Of a DNA stretch of 64,000 nt, positions 20,001 through 27,230 are shown one piece after another (position 1 is the stretch's first letter; each line of letters starts with the position of its first letter). The DNA is taken from the NCBI GenBank assembly GCA_050952845.1, contig JBMNLP010000001.1, forward strand, positions 930,001 to 994,000. Direction: 5' to 3'. A program made the translations under genes and the position numbers. The notes beneath the pieces are model-generated. The model was not told the DNA's origin. It saw only the letters and a program-made list of their open reading frames with translations, and did not search any database. Origin of the DNA: JAGVSV01 sp050952845 (lineage in GTDB: Bacteria; Bacillota; Clostridia; Christensenellales; Aristaeellaceae).

Positions 20001-23000
20001 AGAGGTTAAGCTGATTGCTGCAGATGCCGAGAAGGTGTATGACGGTACAGAGTTAACGAAGACCGACGGCGTAACGTGGGAAGGTCTGCCTGACGGCTTC
20101 ACAGTGGTAGCGACGTCCAGCGGCAGCCAGACGAATGCAGGCAGCAGCGACAACGTAGTGAATGACGATTATGCGATCAAGGACGGCAACGGAGTAGATC
20201 AGACAGCGAACTTCACGAACGTGCTGAAGGTACCTGGCACGCTGAAGGTAACGAAGGCGCCGTTGACGATCACGACTGGTAGCGCCGAGAAGGAATATGA
20301 CGGAACAGCATTGACCGAGGGAACCGCAACGATTACCGGTCTGGTGACGGGTGAGAGCGTGACCCTGACCGCTACCGGTTCACAGACGGAGGTAGGCAGC
20401 AGTGACAACACCTACACTATTGCCTGGGATAATGCCTTAGCCGGAAACTACACGGTAACGAACGATCTCGGAACGCTTAAAGTTACGAAGAGCGCTGCTA
20501 AAGTGAAGCTGATTGCCGCAGACGCTGAGAAGGTCTATGACGGCATTGAGCTGAGCAAGACAGATGACGTAACCTGGGACGGCTTGCCCGCAGGCTTTAC
20601 CGTTGAAGCGAGCTCTGCAGGCGAGCAGACGAACGTAGGCGAGAGCGCGAACGTCGTGAATGACGGCTACGTGATCAAGGACGCTAACGGAGTAGAACAG
20701 ACTGCCAACTTCACGAACGTAACGAAGGTAGACGGCACGCTGAAGGTCACCTCGAAGGCCGTAACGATTAAGACTGGCAGTGCTGAGAAGGAATACGACG
20801 GAACAGCATTGACCGAGGGAACCGCAACGATTACCGGTCTGGTGACGGGTGAGAGCGTGACCCTGACCGCTACCGGTTCACAGACCGAGGTAGGAGATAG
20901 TGATAATACGTACAGCATCACTTGGGACTATGCGACCGCTGCAAACTATACCGTAACTGATAACTTAGGCACTCTGACTGTAACAACGAGCGCCGCTGAA
21001 GTTCTCCTAACCGCTCCGTCTGATAGTAAGACTTATGACGGCACAGCATTAACGAAGACGACCGGCGTAACTTGGTCTGGCTTGCCTACCGGCTTCACGG
21101 TAGAAGCAACCGCGACCGGCAGCCAGACTGATGCTGGCAGCAGCGCCAACGTTGTTGATGACGGTTATGTGATTAAAAACTCTGACGGTGACGACAAGAC
21201 TGCCAACTTCACGAATGTGACGAAGATTGACGGCACGCTGGAGATTACGAGGCGCGCGGTGACCCTGACCTCAGCTACCGACAGCAAGGTATACGACGGT
21301 ACAGCGCTGACGAACGACACAGTGACGGTAACCGGCGACGGCTGGGCTAAAGACGAAGGCGCGACGTACAACGTGACCGGCAGCCAGCTGGATGCGGGTA
21401 CGAGCTACAACAGCTTTAGTTACACACTCAATGCTGGTACATTGGAGAACAACTATATAATAGGAAGGATCCTTGGAAAACTGACAGTAAGCGCAGTTGC
21501 GACGGAGATCGTCATTACCGCGGCCAGCGACAGCAAGCCATACGACGGCACGCCGCTGACGAACGCCGGATACACCTTTACTGAGAGTGTGTTGGTGGAA
21601 GGCGATGTGCTGACGGCAGTAGTTGAAGGGACGATCACGGATGTCGGGACAGCGGACAATGTAGTCAAGAGCTACAAGGTCATGCGCGGCACAACAGATG
21701 TGACCAAGAACTACACGTTTGGCGAGAGCGTAAAAGGCAAGCTGACCATTACCCAAGATCCCCACATTGCGCTGGAAAAAACCGTGGACAGGACCAACCT
21801 GAGCGCGGCAGGCGATGTGATTTACACCTACACCATTAAGAACACAGGGAATGTTCCCCTGACAAACCTGTCGGTGACAGATGACAAGATAAGCGGAACG
21901 ATCATCCCGGTTCTGACAGAACTTGCCCCCAACGCAAGCACAACGGCAACGGCAACCTACACGATCACACAGGCGATGATGGACGCGGGTGATCCCATCG
22001 TGAACATCGCAACGGCCTCAGGCCTTGCGCCGGACAGGGTGACGACTGTTACATCCGAAGAGGCTACCGCAACAGTTGAGATTTCTCAAGAACCTTCAAT
22101 GACCGTAACCAAGAGCGCTGACAAGACAAGCTATGACACGGTAGGCGAGGAGATCACGTACACGATTGAAGTGACGAACACCGGCAACGTCACGCTGACC
22201 AACCTGGTGCTGACGGACGCGCTGATGAGCGCTGCCCCCGCCACCCGTGCCAGCCTGGCTGTAGGCGAAACCTGGACGATTGAATACACCTACACCGTGA
22301 CCCAGGATGACCTGGACGCGGGCAGCATTACGAACGCAGTGGCTGTAACCTCGGACGAGACAGGCGAAGAAGACCCGACGGATGACCAACATGAGATTCC
22401 GGCGGACCAGAAGCCTGCCATGACCGTGGAAAAGAGCGCTGACAAGACAAGCTATGACACGGTGGGCGAGGAGATCACGTACAAGATCGACGTGAGGAAC
22501 GCCGGCAACATCACGCTGACCAACCTGGTGCTGACGGACGCGCTGATGAGCGTTACCCCCGCCACCCGTGCCAGCCTGGCAGTAGGCGAAACCTGGACGG
22601 TTGAATACACCTACACCGTGACCCAGGATGACCTGGACGCGGGCAGCATTACGAACGCAGTGGCTGTAACCTCGGACGAGACAGGCGAAGAAGACCCGAC
22701 GGATGACCAACATGAGATTCCGGCGGACCAGAAGCCTGCCATGACCGTAGCCAAGAGCGCTGACAAGACAAGCTATGACACGGTAGGCGAGGAGATCAAG
22801 TACACGATTGAAGTGACGAACAACGGCAACGTCACGCTGACCAACCTGGTGCTGACGGACGTGCTGATGAGCGCTACCGCCGCCACCCGTGCCAGCCTGG
22901 CTGTAGGCGAAATCTGGACGGTTGAATACACCTACACCGTGACCCAGGATGACCTGGACGCGGGCAGCATTACGAACGCAGTGGCTGTAACCTCGGACGA

Positions 23001-24168
23001 GACAGGCGAAGAAGACCCGACGGATGACCAACATGAGATTCCGGCGGTCCAGAATCCTGCCATGACCGTGGAAAAGAGCGCTGACAAGGATAGCTATGCT
23101 ACGGTGGGTGAAGAGATCACGTACAAGATCGATGTGAAGAACACCGGCAAAATCACGCTGACCAACCTGGTGCTGACGGACGCGCTGATGAGCGCTACCC
23201 CCGCCACCCGCGCCAGCCTGGCTGTAGGCGAAACCTGGACGGTTGAATACACCTACACCGTGACCCAGGATGACCTGGACGCGGGCAGCATTACGAACGC
23301 AGTGGCTGTAACCTCGGACGAGACAGGCGAAGAAGACCCGACGGATGACCAACATGAGATTCCGGCGGTCCAGAATCCTGCCATGACCGTGGAAAAGAGC
23401 GCTGACAAGAATAGCTATGCTGCGGTGGGTGAAGAGATCACGTACAAGATCGATGTGAAGAACACCGGCAACACCACGCTGAAGAACCTGGAGATCACTG
23501 ACACGCTGGTGCCGTTCGAGAACATGACCCTCACCGGGGATACGAACAGCGACGGCCACCTGGATGTGGGTGAAACCTGGACCCTGACCTACATCTACAC
23601 CGTGACCCAGGATGACCTGGACGCTGGTAAGGTGCTCAACAAGGTGGCGGTAACCAAGCCCGCGAACCCGGATAACCCGGACGAGCCGGCGTTGCCGCCG
23701 ACTGAGGACGAGCATGTGGTACCCGGCCCAGCCTTCCTGGATATCGAAACCACCATCAACCCGACCAAGTCCCTGGCAGGGCGCGCGCTGACAGCCGGCG
23801 AGTTTACCTTCGAATTACGTCAAGGCGGCGCGGTGCTGCAGAGCGCAGCAAACGATGCGGAAGGCAATATCCTCTTCACCCCCCTGGTTTACACAGAGGA
23901 AGATATTGGCCAGACCTACAGCTACACCATTGTCGAAATAGCGGGAATTGAAGCGGACATGGCATACTCCACAATGGCGATTGACTTCACTGTGCTTGTT
24001 GAAGACGCTGGCGATGGCGTGCTGAGCCTGACGGTAAGCGCACCTGCGGATGTCACCTTCTTCAACGTCTACACTCCCCCTGCTCCCGCGCCTGTTCCCG
24101 ATCCCGTCCCGGTTCCGAATTTCGACCTTGGGGCTGTCTCAGGCAATGTTGCAGACTGTTTGGAATAA
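11041..24168 (+). CDS. giant repetitive surface protein (InlB/MBG/DUF11/pilin-like domains)
   Basis: 4375 residues, one of the largest reading frames expected in a bacterium. Residues 1-30 are a signal peptide ending in NALA. About 35-800 hold roughly eight InlB/Flg_new-type repeats (for example TFDSEGGSAV followed by AGYTFKHWS and LYAVW). About 803-3572 are MBG/YDG-type Ig-like modules with the KEYDGT signature, most in thirteen tandem 167-residue units (899-3069). About 3573-4220 are six DUF11/DUF7507-type modules (SADKTSYDTVGEEITYTIEV). About 4231-4345 resemble the Spy0128/FctA pilin domain (EFTFELRQGGAVL). The end is a PAPVPDPVPVPNF linker and GNVADCLE with no LPXTG, no hydrophobic helix and no charged tail; other frames beyond the stop do not restore one. 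GGAGG precedes the ATG. Adhesion is the likely role by family; the target is unknown. Confidence 0.88.
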   Translation: MKKITTRRFMAWVLTAAMLIGMLPMNALADKGDYDMGQIPVAKGTSSVKNTHTYIFVDVDEVDRQIVKDGEYLVEPKAPEKANHKFVGWFDESDNQIDFSQSISVEQADPPVNTNFTIDAKFEKIYYVDFVYNSEVLKTKSVAPNGTVDASDVPLNVTEEGKVFSHWSETENGTTAFDFSTPITANMTLYAVTKDAWTVTFDSEGGSAVLPKHVVNNEEIGTLESPTRAGYTFKHWSLSEGGIAIPADYTVTQNITLYAVWEAATNTSYKVVYWQENAEDDGYTFEEVVYKTGTTGATATYDSKSYTGFHFSHADDKTISANGDTVVNVYYKRDVHTFTIEYRTGSGWSATWHTYSTTQLKYGQSTATQYNAAVAAYPYYSWYVSRTSNTAYSEAPAMPNANLTVHGRYSGSSYLYTIGYYEQGTNPLKPIKDSYSFYSGSGSLSFTIEDGINIPGFTVTPMSQWDRLKPNQVSKIYYTRNNYDLTFNKNNNTPALVVQNIPFESDISNKDTTGLDENSTFVQDGITYYFAGWYDNSACEGTPYSLAGKKMPAHNLALYAKWTPETYTVTYYKTLNPGGGVHYEHKDIIPLNKTTPPASNPPGTDFKGWYWYLGDFFVKFDFETPISGNFELYPVFGSQTAQVTYDANGGGDGAPEDNIDYLVGAEAIVKNAPTTAPDNQVFLRWNTAADGSGSSYMPNSVITVPTGGVTLYAQWGVVPKKVNLVYNYNYGEDPATKTFGPYAVNSTVTVKSLSDLEWAVPTDYRFVGWNTKADGSGVSYGAGASVMIDANGPNVLYATWAELIPIVITIKGTTKTVTYTGSEQSNSEYTVSYTESGNPATGLPEGLTLNAPTDVVAKGTNVGTYTATLSDDQFSVTGDELYKYKVSITIEEANVELKVTKAPVTIRTGSGEKEYDGTPLTNAEASITGLVNNETATVTATGSQTEVGSSTNTYSIAWGTTDSDNYEITETLGTLTVTINETTEVKLIAADAEKVYDGTELTKTDGVTWEGLPDGFTVVATSSGSQTNAGSSDNVVNDDYAIKDGNGVDQTANFTNVLKVPGTLKVTKAPLTITTGSAEKEYDGTALTNAEASITGLVNNETATVTATGSRTEVGNSTNTYSIAWGTTDSDNYEITETLGTLTVTINETTEVKLIAADAEKVYDGTELTKTDGVTWEGLPDGFTVVATSSGSQTNAGSSDNVVNDDYAIKDGNGVDQTANFTNVLKVPGTLKVTKAPLTITTGSAEKEYDGTALTNAEASITGLVNNETATVTATGSRTEVGNSTNTYSIAWGTTDSDNYEITETLGTLTVTINETTEVKLIAADAEKVYDGTELTKTDGVTWEGLPDGFTVVATSSGSQTNAGSSDNVVNDDYAIKDGNGVDQTANFTNVLKVPGTLKVTKAPLTITTGSAEKEYDGTALTNAEASITGLVNNETATVTATGSRTEVGNSTNTYSIAWGTTDSDNYEITETLGTLTVTINETTEVKLIAADAEKVYDGTELTKTDGVTWEGLPDGFTVVATSSGSQTNAGSSDNVVNDDYAIKDGNGVDQTANFTNVLKVPGTLKVTKAPLTITTGSAEKEYDGTALTNAEASITGLVNNETATVTATGSRTEVGNSTNTYSIAWGTTDSDNYEITETLGTLTVTINETTEVKLIAADAEKVYDGTELTKTDGVTWEGLPDGFTVVATSSGSQTNAGSSDNVVNDDYAIKDGNGVDQTANFTNVLKVPGTLKVTKAPLTITTGSAEKEYDGTALTNAEASITGLVNNETATVTATGSRTEVGNSTNTYSIAWGTTDSDNYEITETLGTLTVTINETTEVKLIAADAEKVYDGTELTKTDGVTWEGLPDGFTVVATSSGSQTNAGSSDNVVNDDYAIKDGNGVDQTANFTNVLKVPGTLKVTKAPLTITTGSAEKEYDGTALTNAEASITGLVNNETATVTATGSRTEVGNSTNTYSIAWGTTDSDNYEITETLGTLTVTINETTEVKLIAADAEKVYDGTELTKTDGVTWEGLPDGFTVVATSSGSQTNAGSSDNVVNDDYAIKDGNGVDQTANFTNVLKVPGTLKVTKAPLTITTGSAEKEYDGTALTNAEASITGLVNNETATVTATGSRTEVGNSTNTYSIAWGTTDSDNYEITETLGTLTVTINETTEVKLIAADAEKVYDGTELTKTDGVTWEGLPDGFTVVATSSGSQTNAGSSDNVVNDDYAIKDGNGVDQTANFTNVLKVPGTLKVTKAPLTITTGSAEKEYDGTALTNAEASITGLVNNETATVTATGSRTEVGNSTNTYSIAWGTTDSDNYEITETLGTLTVTINETTEVKLIAADAEKVYDGTELTKTDGVTWEGLPDGFTVVATSSGSQTNAGSSDNVVNDDYAIKDGNGVDQTANFTNVLKVPGTLKVTKAPLTITTGSAEKEYDGTALTNAEASITGLVNNETATVTATGSRTEVGNSTNTYSIAWGTTDSDNYEITETLGTLTVTINETTEVKLIAADAEKVYDGTELTKTDGVTWEGLPDGFTVVATSSGSQTNAGSSDNVVNDDYAIKDGNGVDQTANFTNVLKVPGTLKVTKAPLTITTGSAEKEYDGTALTNAEASITGLVNNETATVTATGSRTEVGNSTNTYSIAWGTTDSDNYEITETLGTLTVTINETTEVKLIAADAEKVYDGTELTKTDGVTWEGLPDGFTVVATSSGSQTNAGSSDNVVNDDYAIKDGNGVDQTANFTNVLKVPGTLKVTKAPLTITTGSAEKEYDGTALTNAEASITGLVNNETATVTATGSRTEVGNSTNTYSIAWGTTDSDNYEITETLGTLTVTINETTEVKLIAADAEKVYDGTELTKTDGVTWEGLPDGFTVVATSSGSQTNAGSSDNVVNDDYAIKDGNGVDQTANFTNVLKVPGTLKVTKAPLTITTGSAEKEYDGTALTNAEASITGLVNNETATVTATGSRTEVGNSTNTYSIAWGTTDSDNYEITETLGTLTVTINETTEVKLIAADAEKVYDGTELTKTDGVTWEGLPDGFTVVATSSGSQTNAGSSDNVVNDDYAIKDGNGVDQTANFTNVLKVPGTLKVTKAPLTITTGSAEKEYDGTALTEGTATITGLVTGESVTLTATGSQTEVGSSDNTYTIAWDNALAGNYTVTNDLGTLKVTKSAAKVKLIAADAEKVYDGIELSKTDDVTWDGLPAGFTVEASSAGEQTNVGESANVVNDGYVIKDANGVEQTANFTNVTKVDGTLKVTSKAVTIKTGSAEKEYDGTALTEGTATITGLVTGESVTLTATGSQTEVGDSDNTYSITWDYATAANYTVTDNLGTLTVTTSAAEVLLTAPSDSKTYDGTALTKTTGVTWSGLPTGFTVEATATGSQTDAGSSANVVDDGYVIKNSDGDDKTANFTNVTKIDGTLEITRRAVTLTSATDSKVYDGTALTNDTVTVTGDGWAKDEGATYNVTGSQLDAGTSYNSFSYTLNAGTLENNYIIGRILGKLTVSAVATEIVITAASDSKPYDGTPLTNAGYTFTESVLVEGDVLTAVVEGTITDVGTADNVVKSYKVMRGTTDVTKNYTFGESVKGKLTITQDPHIALEKTVDRTNLSAAGDVIYTYTIKNTGNVPLTNLSVTDDKISGTIIPVLTELAPNASTTATATYTITQAMMDAGDPIVNIATASGLAPDRVTTVTSEEATATVEISQEPSMTVTKSADKTSYDTVGEEITYTIEVTNTGNVTLTNLVLTDALMSAAPATRASLAVGETWTIEYTYTVTQDDLDAGSITNAVAVTSDETGEEDPTDDQHEIPADQKPAMTVEKSADKTSYDTVGEEITYKIDVRNAGNITLTNLVLTDALMSVTPATRASLAVGETWTVEYTYTVTQDDLDAGSITNAVAVTSDETGEEDPTDDQHEIPADQKPAMTVAKSADKTSYDTVGEEIKYTIEVTNNGNVTLTNLVLTDVLMSATAATRASLAVGEIWTVEYTYTVTQDDLDAGSITNAVAVTSDETGEEDPTDDQHEIPAVQNPAMTVEKSADKDSYATVGEEITYKIDVKNTGKITLTNLVLTDALMSATPATRASLAVGETWTVEYTYTVTQDDLDAGSITNAVAVTSDETGEEDPTDDQHEIPAVQNPAMTVEKSADKNSYAAVGEEITYKIDVKNTGNTTLKNLEITDTLVPFENMTLTGDTNSDGHLDVGETWTLTYIYTVTQDDLDAGKVLNKVAVTKPANPDNPDEPALPPTEDEHVVPGPAFLDIETTINPTKSLAGRALTAGEFTFELRQGGAVLQSAANDAEGNILFTPLVYTEEDIGQTYSYTIVEIAGIEADMAYSTMAIDFTVLVEDAGDGVLSLTVSAPADVTFFNVYTPPAPAPVPDPVPVPNFDLGAVSGNVADCLE
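13735..20247 (+). repeat. thirteen tandem 501-bp units inside the giant gene
   Basis: The period is exactly 501 bp (167 codons), starting at 13735 and every 501 bp to 19747. Unit 1 differs at several codons at its start (APVTIRTGSGEKEYDGTPL). Units 2-13 are almost identical in DNA and differ visibly at only two synonymous positions: GTGTATGAC/T and AAGGCG/A. After 20247 the array continues as diverged MBG units. Such homogeneity implies recent expansion or ongoing gene conversion. The copy number may vary between cells or be an assembly estimate. Confidence 0.97.
22099..23703 (+). repeat. five 321-bp DUF11-type repeats in the giant gene
   Basis: Units begin with an ATGACCGT codon run at 22099, 22420, 22741, 23062 and 23383, exactly 321 bp (107 codons) apart. 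The first four are highly similar in DNA and the fifth diverges in its second half. A more distant unit precedes them at about 21757-22098. Confidence 0.9.
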
Positions 24169-24177
24169 TCAACAATA

Positions 24178-24211
24178 TCAGGATACCGGCGCATGTTCGC
24201 CGGTATCCTGA
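24178..24211 (+). terminator. hairpin between the giant gene and the peptide-binding protein
   Basis: A perfect 14-bp stem (24178-24191 with 24198-24211) and a 6-nt loop, 10 bp after the giant gene stop. It lacks a T run (ATATATACTG follows), so it may terminate only partly or stabilise the transcript. Confidence 0.55.
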
Positions 24212-24240
24212 ATATATACTGTAATGACAAAGGAGTATGT

Positions 24241-26070
24241 ATGAAAAAGTTAATTGCAGTCCTCGCGACGGTTGTCATGTTGTTAGGCAGCATCGTTAGC
24301 CTGTCCTTGGCCGAGGATGTGCCGGAGCAGCGCGATCCAAACACCCTGATCATCGGCCACACGACCATGATGAACGGTAATTTCTTCTCCGATCTTTGGG
24401 GAAGCAACACATCTGATATTGATGTTCGCAGCATTCTGCACGAGTATCCCCTGGTTGCCTGGACAAGCAACGGCGAATATCAGGTGAATGGAACGGTTGT
24501 CAGAACGCTGGAAACCACCACTGCCGATAATGGAGACCGAACCTATACCGTCACCCTTTACGATGACTTGAAGTACAGCGATGGATCGGACATCACTGCC
24601 AAGGACTATGTGTTCAATTTCCTTCTCATGTCCTCTCCGCAAATCAGGGAGCTCAGCGGGTTGTCCGTCACCACGGACTATATTCAGGGGTTCAAAGAGT
24701 ATATCGATGGTGATGAGCCTTTCTTTTCCGGCGTCCGCCTGATAGACGACCTCACTTTCTCTGTTCTTGTCACTGCGGAAAACCTTCCCTACTACTTTGA
24801 GCTCAGCTACATCAACAACTATCCGCTGCCTTACAAGGTGCTGATTCCGGGCTCTGATATTGTTGATGAGGGCGAAGGCGCCTTCATCAGCGGTGATTTC
24901 ACGGCCGAAACGCTGCGGGAAACTCTGCTCAACCCGCAGACCGGCTATATGTCTCACCCCACGGTCACCTCCGGGCCATACAAGCTGATTCATTACGACA
25001 GCGCAGCAAGGCAGGCGGAGTTTGAACAAAACACATACTACAAGGGAAACTACGAAGGACAGGTTCCGGCTATTCCAAGGATTATTTTCCGCGAAATTAA
25101 AAATGAAAACATCATTGCGGAATTAAATGCAGGCACGGTTGACCTTGTAAACAAGGTGAGCGAAGGGCAGGTCATCAATGCGGGGGTAGAACTCGCTGAA
25201 AACGGCGGCTTTGCAGCAACGCCTTATCCGCGCGCCGGCGCAGGCTTCCTGGCCGTGTCAGCCGAGCGCGATATGACCAGCTCCGTCACTTTGCGCCAGG
25301 CGCTGGCCTACACCCTTGACTATGAGGTGCTGCCGCGCGATTTCCTTCTGGGCCATGGCGAAAGAGTATACGGCTACTATGGGTTAGGCCAGTGGATGGC
25401 GGAGGAGATGAAAGAAGACCTTGAAAAGATGCAGCCTTATACGCTGGATTTGGACAAGGCGACAGAGCTTCTGCAGCTGGACGGCTGGGTATACAATCTG
25501 GATGGCACGCCCTATGATCCCAGTGCAGGGCTTCGGCATAAGCAGATTGGCGACGCCTTTGTGCCTCTGAGCCTGGTGATGGCGGTTACTGAAAGCAATG
25601 TCGCTGCTGATTTGGTGGCTGAAATGCTGAGCAGCTCGCTTGAACAGATTGGCGGCGAACTGAATGTTGCTCGCATGCCCCTGGATCAAGCCCTGCGTCA
25701 GTACTACCGGCAGGAGACGAGACAGTTCGACCTTCTTTTCCTTGGCAAAAACTTCACCTACCTGTTTGATCCCACAGACGCATACCTTGTCGGTGCGGCG
25801 TATCAGGGCACCATGAATACCTCCGGCGTCCAGGATCGGAAACTGGCTCAGCTTGCGAAGAATGTTACCCAGGATCAACCCGGTAACCGCAACGCCTACC
25901 TGCGCAGGTGGATGGAGTTTCAGGAGTACTGGTCTGAGGTGTTGCCGATGATCCCCCTGTATGGCAACACCTACTATGATCTGTTCACATCGGATCTGGT
26001 TGGATACTTCCCTCAGTTCTACTGGAATTGGGGAACTGCGATTCTCTACGCGCAGCTAATCAGGCAATAA
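24241..26070 (+). CDS. peptide/oligopeptide ABC transporter substrate-binding protein (family 5)
   Basis: 609 residues. The signal peptide MKKLIAVLATVVMLLGSIVSLSLAE has no lipobox cysteine. The mature part reads as a family 5 binding protein of the OppA/DppA class, with the early DPNTLIIGHTTMMNGNFFSD stretch, VTLYDDLKYSDGSDITAKDY (the classical ground motif) and a second lobe with LRQALAYTLDYEVLP. I start at ATG 24241 because AAGGAG lies 8 bp upstream; the longer frame from 24193 would begin inside the hairpin. No permease or ATPase genes are adjacent, so it is an orphan that must dock on a transporter elsewhere or act as a sensor. Its only left-hand neighbour is the giant surface protein. 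Confidence 0.88.
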   Translation: MKKLIAVLATVVMLLGSIVSLSLAEDVPEQRDPNTLIIGHTTMMNGNFFSDLWGSNTSDIDVRSILHEYPLVAWTSNGEYQVNGTVVRTLETTTADNGDRTYTVTLYDDLKYSDGSDITAKDYVFNFLLMSSPQIRELSGLSVTTDYIQGFKEYIDGDEPFFSGVRLIDDLTFSVLVTAENLPYYFELSYINNYPLPYKVLIPGSDIVDEGEGAFISGDFTAETLRETLLNPQTGYMSHPTVTSGPYKLIHYDSAARQAEFEQNTYYKGNYEGQVPAIPRIIFREIKNENIIAELNAGTVDLVNKVSEGQVINAGVELAENGGFAATPYPRAGAGFLAVSAERDMTSSVTLRQALAYTLDYEVLPRDFLLGHGERVYGYYGLGQWMAEEMKEDLEKMQPYTLDLDKATELLQLDGWVYNLDGTPYDPSAGLRHKQIGDAFVPLSLVMAVTESNVAADLVAEMLSSSLEQIGGELNVARMPLDQALRQYYRQETRQFDLLFLGKNFTYLFDPTDAYLVGAAYQGTMNTSGVQDRKLAQLAKNVTQDQPGNRNAYLRRWMEFQEYWSEVLPMIPLYGNTYYDLFTSDLVGYFPQFYWNWGTAILYAQLIRQ

Positions 26071-26104
26071 ACAGCACGGGCTTATCATCAGGATGCCCCA
26101 TACA

Positions 26105-26138
26105 AAAAGCGCTTCTTCAAAAGTGAAGAGGCGCTTTT
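26105..26138. terminator. bidirectional terminator between convergent genes
   Basis: A 15-bp stem (26105-26119 with 26124-26138, one G-U pair) with an AAAG loop. A and T runs at the two ends let it act in both directions, serving the binding protein on the + strand and the LacI-type gene on the - strand. Confidence 0.85.
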
Positions 26139-26150
26139 GATCGTCTTGGG

Positions 26151-27206
26151 CTAACCGACCGGTCTGACAGATTCTCGGGCGATCAATTCGGGTTTCATGG
26201 ATAAGGGCGTCAGGCGGGCATCAATATGATCATCCATCCGGATCACCAACTGCGTGGCACGCTGGGCCAACATGTCAGCATAGGTATCAACTGTTGTCAA
26301 CCGGGGGAACGATATATCGCCAAAGTGAATGTTGTCAATCCCCACCACAGAGATGTTGTTGGGCACATGCGCGCCGGCAGCTGACAGGCCAGAAATCACA
26401 CCATACGCCAACATATCGTTCTGGCAGACAATGCCAGTATAGCGGTTAGGATGCTGCAATATTTTTTCCGCCATCGCATACCCAACCTCCAGTTCATACA
26501 TGCTATCATGTGAATCGCTTTCTTCAGAAGCCATAAAAATGTTCTCAAAGGAAAAGGGCAGGGCATGCTTTTCAATGGCAAACCTGCAGCCATCCAACGT
26601 GAGGCGCCTGCTTTGAAAGTGCTTCAGAGGCGTGGTCAAAAAGGCGATGGCATGATGCCCTTGGCTTAACAGGTGCTCCGTGGCGATGCGGCCGGCTTCA
26701 AAACGGTTTTCCTTTGCATTGAGCACATTTGGAAGATCCGGAAAGTTGGATTCAAACACACAGGCAAATCCACCCAAGTCAAGGTAGTGGCGCAGCGACT
26801 CGGATGACTCATCGACGGACATTAATAGAAGAGAGCCGATTTTCTTTTGAATGAGGCTGTTGATATGCTGCCGCTCAAGAACGGGGCTGCGGTGGGAGTT
26901 CATGATGAACGTCGAATGGCCTTCCCGATTGGCCGCCTGCTCAATACCGGCTATAAACTGTAGATAATTTGGATTTTGAAAGGTTGGGATGATGACGCCT
27001 AAGAAAGGATTCTGTTCCGTTACCAGCATCCTCTTTTTCAGGTTGTCAGAGTACCCGAGTTTAGCGGTCGCTTCCAATACACGTGTCCGCATCGCGGCGC
27101 TTACCGGATACTTGCTGCTGCTCAGCACGCGTGATGCTGTAGCTACAGAACAGTCAGCTTCTTTGGCGACATCAGCGATTGTTAACCCATTTGCGTTTCT
27201 TTCCAC
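26151..27206 (-). CDS. LacI-family transcriptional regulator
   Basis: 351 residues. The N-terminal HTH reads LTIADVAKEADCSVATASRVL and is followed by the hinge region of the family. The rest is a periplasmic-binding-protein-like sensor (FLGVIIPTFQNPNYLQFIAGIE; NNISVVGIDNIHF near the C-terminus). I choose GTG at 27206 because GAGGTAAGGA lies about 10 bp upstream; the longer open frame would begin upstream inside the operator/promoter region. It is transcribed away from the orphan binding-protein gene at 27485. The promoter and overlapping inverted repeats lie directly upstream, so it probably represses itself. Its regulon and effector cannot be told from the neighbours. Confidence 0.92.
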   Translation of the reverse strand: MERNANGLTIADVAKEADCSVATASRVLSSSKYPVSAAMRTRVLEATAKLGYSDNLKKRMLVTEQNPFLGVIIPTFQNPNYLQFIAGIEQAANREGHSTFIMNSHRSPVLERQHINSLIQKKIGSLLLMSVDESSESLRHYLDLGGFACVFESNFPDLPNVLNAKENRFEAGRIATEHLLSQGHHAIAFLTTPLKHFQSRRLTLDGCRFAIEKHALPFSFENIFMASEESDSHDSMYELEVGYAMAEKILQHPNRYTGIVCQNDMLAYGVISGLSAAGAHVPNNISVVGIDNIHFGDISFPRLTTVDTYADMLAQRATQLVIRMDDHIDARLTPLSMKPELIARESVRPVG

Positions 27207-27230
27207 TTTAAGCTCATCCTTACCTCTTTC

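Noticed and set aside
13735..20247. CRISPR-like appearance of regular repeats
   Set aside because: Repeat units are 501 bp with no unique spacers and stay in one reading frame.
13656..20411. A series of 68-codon minus-strand frames repeating every 501 bp
   Set aside because: They mirror the tandem array and carry no ribosome binding sites; they are by-products of the repeat.
22096..23715. 539-codon minus-strand frame across the DUF11-type repeats
   Set aside because: It is antisense to a well-supported coding region and consists of repeated shadow text; no start context.
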